Source: Desulfovibrio sp. ZJ369 (lineage in GTDB: Bacteria; Desulfobacterota; Desulfovibrionia; Desulfovibrionales; Desulfovibrionaceae). Taken from it: DNA of 47,931 bases. Location: NCBI RefSeq assembly GCF_011039085.1, contig NZ_JAAKEI010000019.1, positions 1 to 47,931 on the forward strand, written 5' to 3'. The translations under genes and the position numbers were made by a program. How positions within the stretch are numbered: the first letter of the stretch is position 1; each line of letters opens with the position of its first letter. Positions 1 through 8,343 of this stretch are shown piece by piece. Below the pieces are notes generated by a model. The model saw only the letters and a list, made by a program, of their open reading frames with translations, was not told the origin of the DNA and ran no database searches.

Positions 1-122
1 AGCAAAAACATGTGATGAACTGTATAAATCCATTGGAAAAGCATTAAGTTGTATCACACAAAAAGACGCTGAAGGATGGTTTAAATCCTGTGGATATGTA
101 AAAAGTTAAAAGCAAAATGCTC
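1..122 (+). mobile_element. 3' end of an IS630-family insertion sequence (left copy)
   Basis: This is the right-hand end of an insertion sequence whose body lies outside the window. It holds the last codons of the transposase, a 13-base non-coding stretch, and the element tip, which reads inward from its outer edge as GAGCATTTTGCTTTTAA. A TA dinucleotide follows at 123-124, as expected for IS630/Tc1-type elements, which insert at and duplicate TA. Positions 1-124 match the reverse complement of 47805-47928 without a mismatch, and the match stops at 125. The insertion has cut the methyltransferase gene read on the opposite strand. Confidence 0.8.
2..109 (+). CDS. IS630-family transposase, C-terminal fragment (5' end outside window)
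   Basis: Only the last 35 codons before a TAA stop are present. The fragment ends with residues like DAEGWFKSCGY, which resembles the conserved tail of IS630-type DDE transposases (an acidic or polar stretch, then a Y/W-F-x-x-x-GY motif). The DDE catalytic triad would lie upstream, outside the window, so activity cannot be judged. The same residues are encoded on the minus strand at the other end of the window. The family call rests on this short tail plus the TA dinucleotide next to the element tip. Confidence 0.75.
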   Translation, partial: AKTCDELYKSIGKALSCITQKDAEGWFKSCGYVKS

Positions 123-537
123 TAATATTACCCTCTAAAATTTTAAAAACATTTTGTGAATACTCAATACCACATATCTGCTGAAATGGATATTTCGTTG
201 CCAAGTATAATACATACCCTTTTCCACAGCCGACATCTAAAAACTTTACTACGTTAGTAAAATTAATTTTTTCAAGAGCCTGGTAAACATATTTTTTTTC
301 AGAAGGCCAATAGTCACATCGATCATCTGCCACATTATACATACCTTGGATAGGCTGTGAAAAATCAAGACCCCTCAAATTTTCATATTTTCCTCGCAAG
401 ACACAGTGGGCATGAAATATAAAAAAAGTGATTCTACAACAGCGTGCACATAGAGCACCATATATTTTTTTTAACAAAATACCTTCATGCGAGTATTGAA
501 TAATTTTTTTTAGCGTATGTGATAGAGAAGTCCACAT
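106..537 (-). pseudogene. class I SAM-dependent methyltransferase, truncated by the IS
   Basis: The 143-residue product has a nucleotide-binding motif (FLDVGCGKGYVL, about residues 98-109) followed by an acidic residue in CGIEYSQ, which is typical of class I methyltransferases. Only motif I and the next strand survive. The frame then runs into the insertion sequence, which supplies the last four or five residues and the TAA stop. Intact relatives are usually 200-260 residues, so the substrate-binding half is missing. I chose the ATG at 537 because a GGAG lies 7 nt upstream. An in-frame ATG at 561 is possible but has no such site. The gene follows the glycosyltransferase at 542 with almost no spacing. 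It is distinctly AT-rich compared with the rest of the window. It was probably a sugar or glycolipid methyltransferase of the polysaccharide locus. Confidence 0.75.
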
Positions 538-541
538 AAAA

Positions 542-1707
542 TTACTCCATATGATATGCAACCAGCATCTTCTGCTCTTCCTTTTCCCAACATAAATCCT
601 TTGCTGCTGCGAGTGATGCCTTTTTCATTGCATTGATCTGATCTCGATATAAAGCATTAAGCGCCTTAGCCACAGCTTCTGGAGTACACGTTTCAATACC
701 AATGCCGTTGTGATACTTTTCAATAATTCTTGACATTTCTCTAAAATTTGAAACACAGAGAGCCAGGCCAGCCATTGTATTTTCAAAAAACTTGTTTGGC
801 AGCATAAACTGATGCTGCGGCGAAAATCCGTCTACAACTTCATAACCAATATCTGCTTTGTTAGCTTCAGAAATAATTTTTGAAAAAGGAACTTGAGGAG
901 TAAATCTAACTCTGTCTTCAATACTCAGTTTGGAAACAATATTTTTTAAGATATCTATATATTTTTTATTTTCAGGCCCTCGAATTTCAACAACATACCT
1001 ATCATCCAGCAGTGGTACTGCACGAATCAAAACTTCAAGACGGCGTGAAGAATCTACAATTCCATGATAAAGAATTTTAATTTTATCTGAGCATATATTA
1101 AAAGAGCATATTTCATAAAAAGGCACACTGCGTACTACGCCTGGTCGCTCTGTAAGAGCATAATCTCGCTGGAGCAAGTCAGCGATACCATCACAAACAG
1201 TTGTGATTCCATGTGCCTTTGGTGGTAATATTGCTGAGTGGCATCTGCATGGCATCCATGAATATGCCTATTGACCAGGTCTCGAAGCCACTTGCCGGTC
1301 GGGCAGAACTGCTGCCGCGCATACTCGTGCACATCAATAGCAAAGGAGATCCCCTGCCTTTCAGCAAGTTCCTGGGCCAACGGCACACAAGGCCAGTCAT
1401 GTGCGATGACATAATCAAAACGTGTCTGCACACCATGCAAAACCGCCCGGGCTGCTCTATTCTGAGGATGAAGCCTCCATGCCAGTTTTGCCGGTAGCAC
1501 ACCACGGGCCAAGGCCTGAGGAATCGTCCATGTTCGTCTGGGCTTCACCTGCTGAAAAGGAAGGACGCTTACGCCTTCCAGCCTGTCTCCAGGTTGGATG
1601 AAACCGGCAAGCGTCACTTCCCATCCCAAATTACGGAATGTCCGCACTTGTCGAAGGACACGAGCTTCTGATACCAGACGCTTGTATGCGATGATACAAA
1701 TATGCAT
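542..1707 (-). pseudogene. GT4-type glycosyltransferase in two frames (frameshift or chimera)
   Basis: The N-terminal half reads from an ATG at 1707 (MHICIIAYKRL) with a GAGAGG ribosome site 7 nt upstream, and shows the Rossmann-type start and the conserved IDVHEYA stretch. The C-terminal half is in another frame, ending at 542, and contains the donor-binding part: a GxxxxxRRLE-type stretch, then LPNKFFE and the GLA-type strand. The switch lies near 1215-1245. The span of 1166 nt is one base short of a whole number of codons, so a one-base loss or a recombination junction is needed. The paralogue at 3863-5011 aligns across the join (VxPGLAQGY there, VCDGIADLL here). The N-terminal part is about 55 percent GC, but the C-terminal part is clearly AT-rich. 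This favours fusion of two different genes over a simple indel. No clear slippery heptamer is present, so programmed frameshifting is unlikely. Confidence 0.7.
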
Positions 1708-1718
1708 GAGGTTACCTC
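1708..1718. promoter_or_regulatory. 11-bp palindrome holding ribosome sites for two divergent genes
   Basis: The start codons of the leftward glycosyltransferase (1707) and the rightward acyltransferase (1722) are only 14 bp apart. Between them lies GAGGTTACCTC. Read rightward, GAGG is 10 nt before the ATG at 1722. Read leftward, GAGG is 7 nt before the ATG at 1707. There is no room for two promoters here, so at least one promoter must lie inside the opposite coding sequence, or the junction was formed by recombination. Confidence 0.5.
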
Positions 1719-1721
1719 TCC

Positions 1722-2690
1722 ATGACACAAGATTCACGGCAAAGATATACGGATTTTTTATCCCAAAATCCAGCTTCCATCTTTCACCAGCCGTGGTGGC
1801 TTGATGCGACCTGCGGGCCAGAGAATTGGGATGTCGTCTTTGCACGAAAAAAAGAGCATGTCATCGCAGCTCTTCCTTTTTTCCTCAAAAAGGGCCGTTT
1901 TGGGCAGATAATTCTCGGTCAACCTCCTCTTACGCCCTTTCTCGGCCCTGTTTACTCACCAGGAAAAGCCCGCTATGCTCGCAGATTGCAGCAGGAACAT
2001 ACCATATTTGAAGAGCTTCTGCGTGCTCTTCCTCCCTGTCATCTTTTTCACCAGTGCTTTTCTCCGGCTATTACCAACTGGCTTGTCTTTCGATGGAATG
2101 GATTCCAACAGTCGACAAATTATACATATCGCCTGTACAATATCAAAAATCATGAATCGCTCTGGAATGAAACCGAAGATAATATTCGTACGGACGTTCG
2201 CAAGGCACAAAATCGCTTTGCCTTACATATAGAGCAAAGTGATGATATCGGCGCTTTCCTTGACATTTATGCGGGGACATGGAAAAGGCAAGGAAAAAGA
2301 ACTCCCCATAGTACACTCATTCGCAATATTGACGCCGCTTGTGCGTCACATTCCTGCCGGCGTATGCTTTTTGCTGTAGATGAAGGCGGGCGTCGCCATG
2401 CAGCAACCTATATCGTCTGGGATCAGGATGCGGCCTATTATCTGTTGGGAGGAAGTGATCCGAAACTGCGTCAAAGCGGGGCCCACACATTTGTCGTCTG
2501 GGAATCCATCCTTCAAGCCTCGAAGTATGTAGATGTCTTTGACTTCGAAGGCTCAAACATCCGTTCCATCGAGAAAAATTTTCGGGCATTCGGCGCGCGA
2601 CAAACGCCACTGTTCTGGCTGGAGCGTGCGACACCGCTTTTCCGGAAGATCATGTTGCTGCGTGACATCCTTACTGGTCCATGGAAATAG
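1722..2690 (+). CDS. FemAB/GNAT-like acyltransferase of the polysaccharide locus
   Basis: The 322-residue protein has a start like other FemAB-related GNAT-fold proteins: a PWWLD stretch, then a segment with FFLKKGRFG, and a C-terminal GNAT-like region with ATYIVWD and YYLLGGSDP followed by FDFEGS. Relatives in cell-surface clusters are thought to transfer acyl or aminoacyl groups to sugars. The exact substrate cannot be read from sequence. It is soluble, with no signal peptide. The gene is alone on the plus strand between two leftward units and ends in a strong hairpin terminator directly after its TAG stop. Its GC content is near 50 percent, below that of region 2, in keeping with an acquired locus. 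The family assignment is moderate and the function is inferred from context. Confidence 0.6.
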   Translation: MTQDSRQRYTDFLSQNPASIFHQPWWLDATCGPENWDVVFARKKEHVIAALPFFLKKGRFGQIILGQPPLTPFLGPVYSPGKARYARRLQQEHTIFEELLRALPPCHLFHQCFSPAITNWLVFRWNGFQQSTNYTYRLYNIKNHESLWNETEDNIRTDVRKAQNRFALHIEQSDDIGAFLDIYAGTWKRQGKRTPHSTLIRNIDAACASHSCRRMLFAVDEGGRRHAATYIVWDQDAAYYLLGGSDPKLRQSGAHTFVVWESILQASKYVDVFDFEGSNIRSIEKNFRAFGARQTPLFWLERATPLFRKIMLLRDILTGPWK

Positions 2691-2722
2691 AAAACGGGCA
2701 GAGGCTGGCCTCTGCCCGTTTT
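2691..2722. terminator. bidirectional intrinsic terminator
   Basis: A perfect 14-bp stem (AAAACGGGCAGAGG and its complement) with a 4-base CTGG loop starts right after the stop codon at 2690 and ends right before the stop codon of the leftward gene at 2723. The stem begins with A4 and ends with T4, so it can terminate transcription from both sides. Confidence 0.85.
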
Positions 2723-3861
2723 CTATTTCACGATTCCCATACGCCGCAGAAATGCTTTGACATTTCGTGCCGCATGCAACATGCCTGACCAGCTGGGGTA
2801 ATCCCGGAAGGTACGATTGGGCAGCGCCATCAGGCGTTCCCAGTCAGCTTCCGTAAGCCCCAGGCGTTCACGCACAAAAGCCGTGTCCTCGCGCAATTCT
2901 TCCGGATCGTAGAGCGGCTCCTGCAACCGGGTCAGAGCCTCTTCGCGAGTCATCTGTCCGGCCGCGATCAGACTGGACAAATGGGCACGCCGCTTGTCAA
3001 ATCCAAACTTTGTGGGCAGGTGGTAATTCTGAATCAGCTTGGTAAACCGTGATTCAGAATGCTTGCGGCCGTAGTTCTCCCACCCGGCTTCTCGCTGCAG
3101 CACGAGCTTTGCTTCATCAGGGTTGTAGGGCATCCAGTGCAGGGGCGTCACGGCCTTGACTGTCGGGAACAGCGGGATATCGTGATAAAACTTGCAATAA
3201 TCCCAGAAGCTCAAGGTGGGGAAATGCCGCAATGGCCGCTGCCCGAAACGCTTGTGGATCGCCTTGAGCTGACGGGAATCCATTGCCATATAGCCCCAGG
3301 CACGAGGCAGCACCGACTCGGACACCAGATTGAAGCCGGACAGCCAGTAACGCAGCCCCATTTTTGCCGCCGTACGGAACAGGACAGCGAAAAAGGCATG
3401 ATCCTGCGGAACATCCTGGTTGGCGAGAGTGAATGCAGATAGGCACGTTGCAGATCGCGCATTTCCTCCCAGTCGATCGTGCAGGTATGGAGTTCATATC
3501 CCAGATGGCTGATAAGGCGCTAGATATTCTGCTCCGCAACAGGCGTGTTCCAGCCGGCATCCACATGGAAGACCAGCGGCCGCAAGCCCCACTCCTTGGA
3601 CTTGTACGTCAGCCACGAGCTGTCTACCCCGCCAGACAAGCCTATCAGGCAGTCATAGTCCTTTCTTCTGCCCGCACGACGCATTTCTTCAACCAGTTTC
3701 TCCAGTTTCTCCTGTCCGCGTGCATCGGGCATATAGGACTGTTCAAGACGACGGATCGCCTCGCTGCAGTGGTTGCACTGCCCATTGGCGTCAAAGCTGA
3801 TGTCAGGATCACTGGTATCCATGACGCAACGGGTACAGATCTGATATGTCTTTTGGCTCAT
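2723..3861 (-). pseudogene. wbpG: N-acetyl sugar amidotransferase (WbpG/WbuX family), nonsense codon plus frameshift
   Basis: The family adds an amidine or amide nitrogen to acetamido sugars of O-antigens, working with a HisH/HisF-like pair. The N-terminal part has two CxxC pairs (CTRCVMD and CNHCSEA, about residues 9-12 and 29-32) and the PP-loop LSGGVDSS near residue 75. An in-frame TAG at 3520-3522 follows AEQNI, but the family sequence continues directly after it in the same frame (LISHLGYEL, then DWEEMRDLQRAY). Near 3424-3430 a one-base loss moves the rest (ANQDVPQDHAFFAV, then MGLRYWLSG) to another frame, ending at 2723. The total of about 379 codons equals the usual family length, so nothing large is missing. 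Two independent lesions make a sequencing error less likely and a decayed gene more likely. The ATG at 3861 has GAGG 7 nt upstream and lies 1 nt past the stop of the preceding glycosyltransferase. Confidence 0.8.
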
Positions 3862-3862
3862 C

Positions 3863-5011
3863 TTACGGCCTCATCAAGGAAAAAAGGGTTTCTCGCAAAT
3901 GTTCCTCATTCCGTTCCCAGCAAAGGCTTTGGGCAGCGCTATGCGCGTTACTCTTGAAGCGGGCGATGCTTTCGGGCGTAAGGGAGCGGATAGCCGCGGC
4001 AAAGGCCTGCGGCGTAAAATCTTTGGCGACTACACCAAGATCATACTGCCGCAGCATGGCCGACATGTCCGGCAGCGGCGTGATGGCCAGCGCCAGACGG
4101 GCCTGCACATATTCAAAGAATTTATTGGGCAGGGTATGTCGATGATTGAAGGTGTTGTCCGGCAACAGGAATATCCCCACGTCATGTCCGCTGATGCCCG
4201 CCACAATCTCATCCATGGGCACGGGATCAAGGAAGCGAATGTTGCCCGCAGCTCCGGCAAGCTGGCGTAATTTGTCATAGTAGTCTGGCTCATTGGGAAC
4301 AAGCATGACATCAAGTGTGGCAATGCCTTCCAGCAAGCGGAAGGCTTCCAACATGACTTCCAGCCTGCGCCCGCTGCTTGCAGCTCCGTGATGGATACAG
4401 CGCACAGGGCCGTCGTGGGCCGGTGCAGGCGCTATGTCCTGATAATAGGGGCAGCTTGGCAGCAGCTCGCAGTCCAGCCCGTATTCCTCGTGATAGCCCT
4501 GAGCCAGGCCGGGCGATACCGTGAAAATATGATCCAGCCGGGGAAAATACTTCCGGCAGACATAGTCATTGATGCCGCTGAGCGTCAGATTCCAGAGAAA
4601 GCTTTGCTCGAACTCACGCGGGTAAAATTCCCGGGCATCCAGAATGACCGGACAGGGCTTGTCACGACTGGCGCGCGCCTCGCGCACGGCCAGCGCCAGA
4701 GGAACCAGCAGGCAGTCCTGACAGATGATGGCGGAAAAATCTCTTCCCTTCAGCTGCTCGAACGCGGCCCGCCGCCGTGCTGTCCAGAGATCCCGCTCGT
4801 ACCGGCGGCAAAGCAGACCGGCAGCCCGCACCATCTTGCGGAGAGGAGACCGTGCTTCGCTGATATTGAGGAATTCCTCCGGCTCTTCAATTCCCGCCGC
4901 GGGCGGCGCCGAACAGAGTGTGACGGCGCCGAGTGAACGCAGCAGGGAATAAAAACGGGTAGGACGGGGAGATTTTCCCAGAGAATGAGCAAAAATGTGC
5001 AAGAAGTTCAC
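3863..5011 (-). CDS. GT4-type glycosyltransferase
   Basis: The 382-residue protein belongs to the GT-B fold, GT4-like retaining glycosyltransferases. The N-terminal domain begins VNFLHIFAHS and carries KSPRPTRFYSLL and, in the middle, ILDAREFYP. The C-terminal domain has IHHGAASSGRRLEVML (donor-binding loop), then TLPNKFFEYVQ with the conserved Glu, and ends in LCWERNEE. I placed the start at the GTG at 5011, because GAGGA lies about 9 nt upstream and the protein then begins at the first conserved strand. An ATG at 5113 would add 34 residues that match nothing. It is the first gene of a leftward unit with the broken amidotransferase. It shares its tail motif (LCWE) with the chimeric glycosyltransferase at 542-1707, so the two are paralogues. 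The sugar donor and acceptor are unknown. Confidence 0.75.
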   Translation of the reverse strand: MNFLHIFAHSLGKSPRPTRFYSLLRSLGAVTLCSAPPAAGIEEPEEFLNISEARSPLRKMVRAAGLLCRRYERDLWTARRRAAFEQLKGRDFSAIICQDCLLVPLALAVREARASRDKPCPVILDAREFYPREFEQSFLWNLTLSGINDYVCRKYFPRLDHIFTVSPGLAQGYHEEYGLDCELLPSCPYYQDIAPAPAHDGPVRCIHHGAASSGRRLEVMLEAFRLLEGIATLDVMLVPNEPDYYDKLRQLAGAAGNIRFLDPVPMDEIVAGISGHDVGIFLLPDNTFNHRHTLPNKFFEYVQARLALAITPLPDMSAMLRQYDLGVVAKDFTPQAFAAAIRSLTPESIARFKSNAHSAAQSLCWERNEEHLRETLFSLMRP

Positions 5012-5155
5012 AAAAAGCGTCCTCAAAAGCGACAGCCGCAAAAAAATACGCGGAATACAGGTCTCGAAATCCAATTTGGAAAGTATATGCGGCCAGCACA
5101 GGCCGCAAGCCATTTCCCTGTCGTCTCCGGGCCCCTGCCCCTCCCTTCCCTTCGC

Positions 5156-5184
5156 TTGTCCCGCGGGGATGAATTGCGTATGCT
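5156..5184 (+). promoter_or_regulatory. candidate sigma-70 promoter for the wbpI operon
   Basis: TTGTCC at 5156-5161 and TATGCT at 5179-5184 are separated by 17 bp. Each matches four of six consensus positions. They lie 34 bp before the start codon of the first gene in the rightward operon and in the 206-bp divergent spacer shared with the leftward glycosyltransferase unit. This is pattern matching only. Confidence 0.4.
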
Positions 5185-5217
5185 GATTTTTTATAGCAAC
5201 AACGGGTACGGCATGGC

Positions 5218-6309
5218 ATGAAGGTGATCTCTCTGGTAGGCGCGCGCCCTCAGTTTGTCAAGGAAGCCCTGGTAGGGGAAGCGGCCCGGCGGCTCAATGC
5301 CTGGCAACATGTGCTCGTCCATTCCGGTCAGCACTATGATGCCAACATGTCCGACATCTTCTTTGAGGAGCTGGGCATCCCCCGGCCGGATTACCACCTC
5401 GGCATCGGTTCCGGCAGCCATGCGCAGATGACCGCAGCCGCCCTGACCGGCATGGAGGACATCCTGCTCAAGGAAAGGCCGGATGCCCTGATGGTCTACG
5501 GCGACACCAATACCACCCTGGCCGGCGCGCTGGCCGCGGCCAAGCTGCATCTGCCCGTCATCCATGTGGAAGCCGGCATCCGCATGCTGCCCAAAACCAT
5601 GCCCGAAGAAATCAATCGCGTGCTGACGGATCGTATCTCCGCCGTCATGTGCTGCTGCTCCGAGCTGGGCCGCCGCAATCTGGCAGCCGAAGGTCTGACC
5701 GTTGGCGTCAGTGTCACCGGCGATGTCATGTATGATCTTTTCCTGCGCATGCAGCCGCGCTTCACGCCGGAGGCGACCTGCGCGGCCATGTCGCTGCGCC
5801 CCGGCGAGTTTGTCCTTGCCACCCTCCACCGTGACTACAACGTGGACACGCCCGCCTCCCTGCGCGGCATGCTGGAAGGGCTGGCCGCCGTGCAGGAAGA
5901 ACTGGGGTTTGCCGTCCTGCTGCCCCTGCATCCGCGTACCCGCAAACGGGCAGAGGAATTCGGCGTCACCGGCCTGCTGGAGCGTCTGCGTACCTGCGCC
6001 CCTGTGGGCTATCTGGAAGTCATGTCCCTGGCCAGCGCGGCCCGCTTCGTGATCAGCGATTCCGGCGGCCTGCAAAAAGAAGCCTATTACGCAGGCAAGC
6101 GCTGTGCCGTCATGATGCCGGACACGGGCTGGCGCGAGCTTGTCGAATGCGGCTGGAACACGCTCTGCGCACCGGAACAGAAAAGCATTGTCCAAGCGGC
6201 CTCCCACATCATGGAACCCCTCGCCTGCCCGGAAGGCATCTACGGCGATGGCAGGGCCGCGGAAAGCATCATCAGCGCCGTGATACGCATGCCCTTTGCC
6301 CGCGCCTGA
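5218..6309 (+). CDS. wbpI: UDP-N-acetylglucosamine 2-epimerase family (WbpI-like)
   Basis: The 363-residue protein inverts C2 of a UDP-HexNAc-type sugar. Family motifs are visible: GARPQF (residues 8-13), HSGQHYD (35-41), GDTNTT around Asp96, HVEAGIR (116-122) and DSGGLQKEA (281-289). All usual catalytic and UDP-binding elements are present, and the length is typical. Neighbours are WbpB-, WbpE- and WbpD-like genes. The likely substrate is therefore UDP-2,3-diacetamido-2,3-dideoxy-glucuronate, giving the manno epimer (WbpI), and not plain UDP-GlcNAc (WecB). The sequence alone does not decide between them. It is the first gene of the rightward operon, with asnB 23 nt downstream. An out-of-frame ATG lies 5 nt before the chosen start, and no strong ribosome site is visible. 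Confidence 0.8.
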   Translation: MKVISLVGARPQFVKEALVGEAARRLNAWQHVLVHSGQHYDANMSDIFFEELGIPRPDYHLGIGSGSHAQMTAAALTGMEDILLKERPDALMVYGDTNTTLAGALAAAKLHLPVIHVEAGIRMLPKTMPEEINRVLTDRISAVMCCCSELGRRNLAAEGLTVGVSVTGDVMYDLFLRMQPRFTPEATCAAMSLRPGEFVLATLHRDYNVDTPASLRGMLEGLAAVQEELGFAVLLPLHPRTRKRAEEFGVTGLLERLRTCAPVGYLEVMSLASAARFVISDSGGLQKEAYYAGKRCAVMMPDTGWRELVECGWNTLCAPEQKSIVQAASHIMEPLACPEGIYGDGRAAESIISAVIRMPFARA

Positions 6310-6332
6310 ACCGTACCACAAGGAATCGTTGC

Positions 6333-8276
6333 ATGTGTGGCATATTCGGCTGGATTCCCGCGCCCGGACACTCTTCCCGTGGTGTCCGTCCTGTTGCGCG
6401 TACCCTTCTGGCGGATCTGCGTCATCGCGGCCCCGATGACGCGGGTTGTCTTGTCTTTCCCGCTGATGATCCGTCACATCCGAAAGATGGGCAGACATTT
6501 TCCGGCGAAACGCCCTGTGCCCTGCTGCTGGGCCAGACCCGCCTCTCCATCATCGATCTTTCGCCCGCTGGACATCAGCCCATGCGCAGTGCCGACGGCC
6601 GCTACACGCTGATCTACAATGGAGAAATCTACAATTACCGCGAATTGCGGCAGGAACTGGAGCAGGCGGGCTGCGTCTTCCGCACGGCCACCGATACGGA
6701 AGTACTCCTGCAGGCGCTCATGCTTTGGGGCAGGAAGGCCCTTCCCCGCCTTACCGGTATGTTTGCTTTTGCGCTTTTTGATGAGAAACAACGTACGCTG
6801 CTTTGTGCCCGCGACTGTTTCGGCATCAAGCCCCTCTTCTGGCATGCCGGAGCGAGCGGCTTCTGCTTTGCCTCGGAAATTCCGGCCCTGCTGCACATGC
6901 CGGGTGTGCCGCGCCGCACGAACCCCACTGCCGTCTACCAGTACCTGTGCTACGGGCAATACGACGCGGGAGGCGCCACCCTGCTGGCGGATATCCATGC
7001 CCTGCCGCCCGCCCATTGCGTGGAAATCTCCCTTGACGATCCCGCCCGTGTCCGTCCGCACCGCTGGTGGAAACCGGATATTGCGGACACCAGCCCCCTG
7101 TCCTTTGAGGCGGCAGCCGAGCGCCTGCGGGAACTTTTTCTGGCCTCCGTGCGCCTGCATCTGCGCAGCGACGTGCCCCTGGGCGTGGCGCTATCCGGCG
7201 GCATCGATTCCTCGGCCACCACTTGCGCCGTACGCCTCCTTGAACCGGACGCTGATCTGCATACCTTCAGCTTCATTGCCGCCGGTTCGGACGTCTCCGA
7301 AGAGCATTGGGCTACCCTGGTGGCGAAAAAAACGCGGGCCATCCGCCATATCGTCACCGTGGAGCCTGCGGAACTGACCGCCGATCTGGATGCCCTGCTC
7401 CTTGCCCAGGGCGAACCCTTCAGCTCCACCTCCATCTATGCCCAGTACCGCGTTTTCCGGCTGGCCCGGGAATGCGGCATCAAGGTCACGCTGGACGGGC
7501 AAGGCGCGGACGAGCTGCTGGCCGGGTATCAGGGCTATCCCGGGCAACGAATGGTCAGCCTGCTGCGTACCGGACGCCTGCTGACGGCTTGTCGCTTCCT
7601 GCGATCCGCCTCTGCTTGGCCAGGACGTGGAGCAGGTTACATCCTGCAGCGCACCCTCGAAGGATTCGTGCCAGCGGCGCTGTTACAGTTCGCGCTTCGT
7701 CTGGCAGGCAGAAACCCACTGCCGTCCTGGCTGGATATGGCACGCCTGACGGAACAAGGCGTATCCCCTTTGCCGGAGGACAAGCGGCAGGAACTTTTTC
7801 CATCACCACACAAGGTCAAGCAGAAGCTCGCCACCCAATTAATCTGGAACGGCCTGCCGCAGCTGCTGCGCCACGGCGACCGCAATGCCATGGCCCATTC
7901 CATCGAAAGTCGTGTCCCCTTCCTGACCCGGGAACTGGCCGAATTCTGCCTGTCCCTGCCGGAACACTATCTTGTGGATGATACAGGCTGCAGCAAGAGC
8001 GTCTTTCGACGCGCCATGCGCGGCATCGTGCCGGACGAGATTCTGGATCGCCGCGACAAAATCGGTTTTGCCACGCCCGAACGCCAATGGCTGGAAAGCC
8101 TCGGCGACTGGGTGGACGCAACTCTGAAGCAGGCCGCAAGCGTGCCCTGGCTGCGCATGGACGTTGCCCGCCGCGAATGGCAGGACATCCGCAACGGCAA
8201 AAGCGCCTTCAACTGGCGTGTCTGGCGCTGGCTGTGCTACACTCGCTGGGTGCAGCTTTTTGATATTACGGAATGA
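6333..8276 (+). CDS. asnB: glutamine-dependent asparagine synthase-like amidotransferase
   Basis: The 647-residue protein begins MCGIFG, so Cys2 is the glutaminase nucleophile after Met removal. This fixes the start at 6333, with AAGGA 9 nt upstream. Residues 1 to about 220 form the class II glutaminase domain, with HRGPDD, SIIDLSPAGHQPM and YNGEIYNY. The synthetase domain follows, with the ATP-binding PP-loop LSGGIDSS near residues 286-293 and the typical DGQGADELLAGY and SIESRVPFL stretches. It is complete. AsnB-like genes inside O-antigen clusters, such as Pseudomonas wbpS, amidate uronic acid sugars. The location between wbpI and wbpB suggests that role, but free asparagine synthesis cannot be excluded. 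Confidence 0.85.
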   Translation: MCGIFGWIPAPGHSSRGVRPVARTLLADLRHRGPDDAGCLVFPADDPSHPKDGQTFSGETPCALLLGQTRLSIIDLSPAGHQPMRSADGRYTLIYNGEIYNYRELRQELEQAGCVFRTATDTEVLLQALMLWGRKALPRLTGMFAFALFDEKQRTLLCARDCFGIKPLFWHAGASGFCFASEIPALLHMPGVPRRTNPTAVYQYLCYGQYDAGGATLLADIHALPPAHCVEISLDDPARVRPHRWWKPDIADTSPLSFEAAAERLRELFLASVRLHLRSDVPLGVALSGGIDSSATTCAVRLLEPDADLHTFSFIAAGSDVSEEHWATLVAKKTRAIRHIVTVEPAELTADLDALLLAQGEPFSSTSIYAQYRVFRLARECGIKVTLDGQGADELLAGYQGYPGQRMVSLLRTGRLLTACRFLRSASAWPGRGAGYILQRTLEGFVPAALLQFALRLAGRNPLPSWLDMARLTEQGVSPLPEDKRQELFPSPHKVKQKLATQLIWNGLPQLLRHGDRNAMAHSIESRVPFLTRELAEFCLSLPEHYLVDDTGCSKSVFRRAMRGIVPDEILDRRDKIGFATPERQWLESLGDWVDATLKQAASVPWLRMDVARREWQDIRNGKSAFNWRVWRWLCYTRWVQLFDITE

Positions 8277-8343
8277 CCTCTGCTTGCTCCCCCAGACAGA
8301 AAAGACTATCGTTTTCCTCTCACGAACGCCTGAGGAGTGAAAG

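Noticed and set aside
1190..1250. programmed -1 frameshifting in the glycosyltransferase
   Set aside because: No X-XXY-YYZ slippery heptamer or strong downstream structure is seen, and the base composition changes at the same point.
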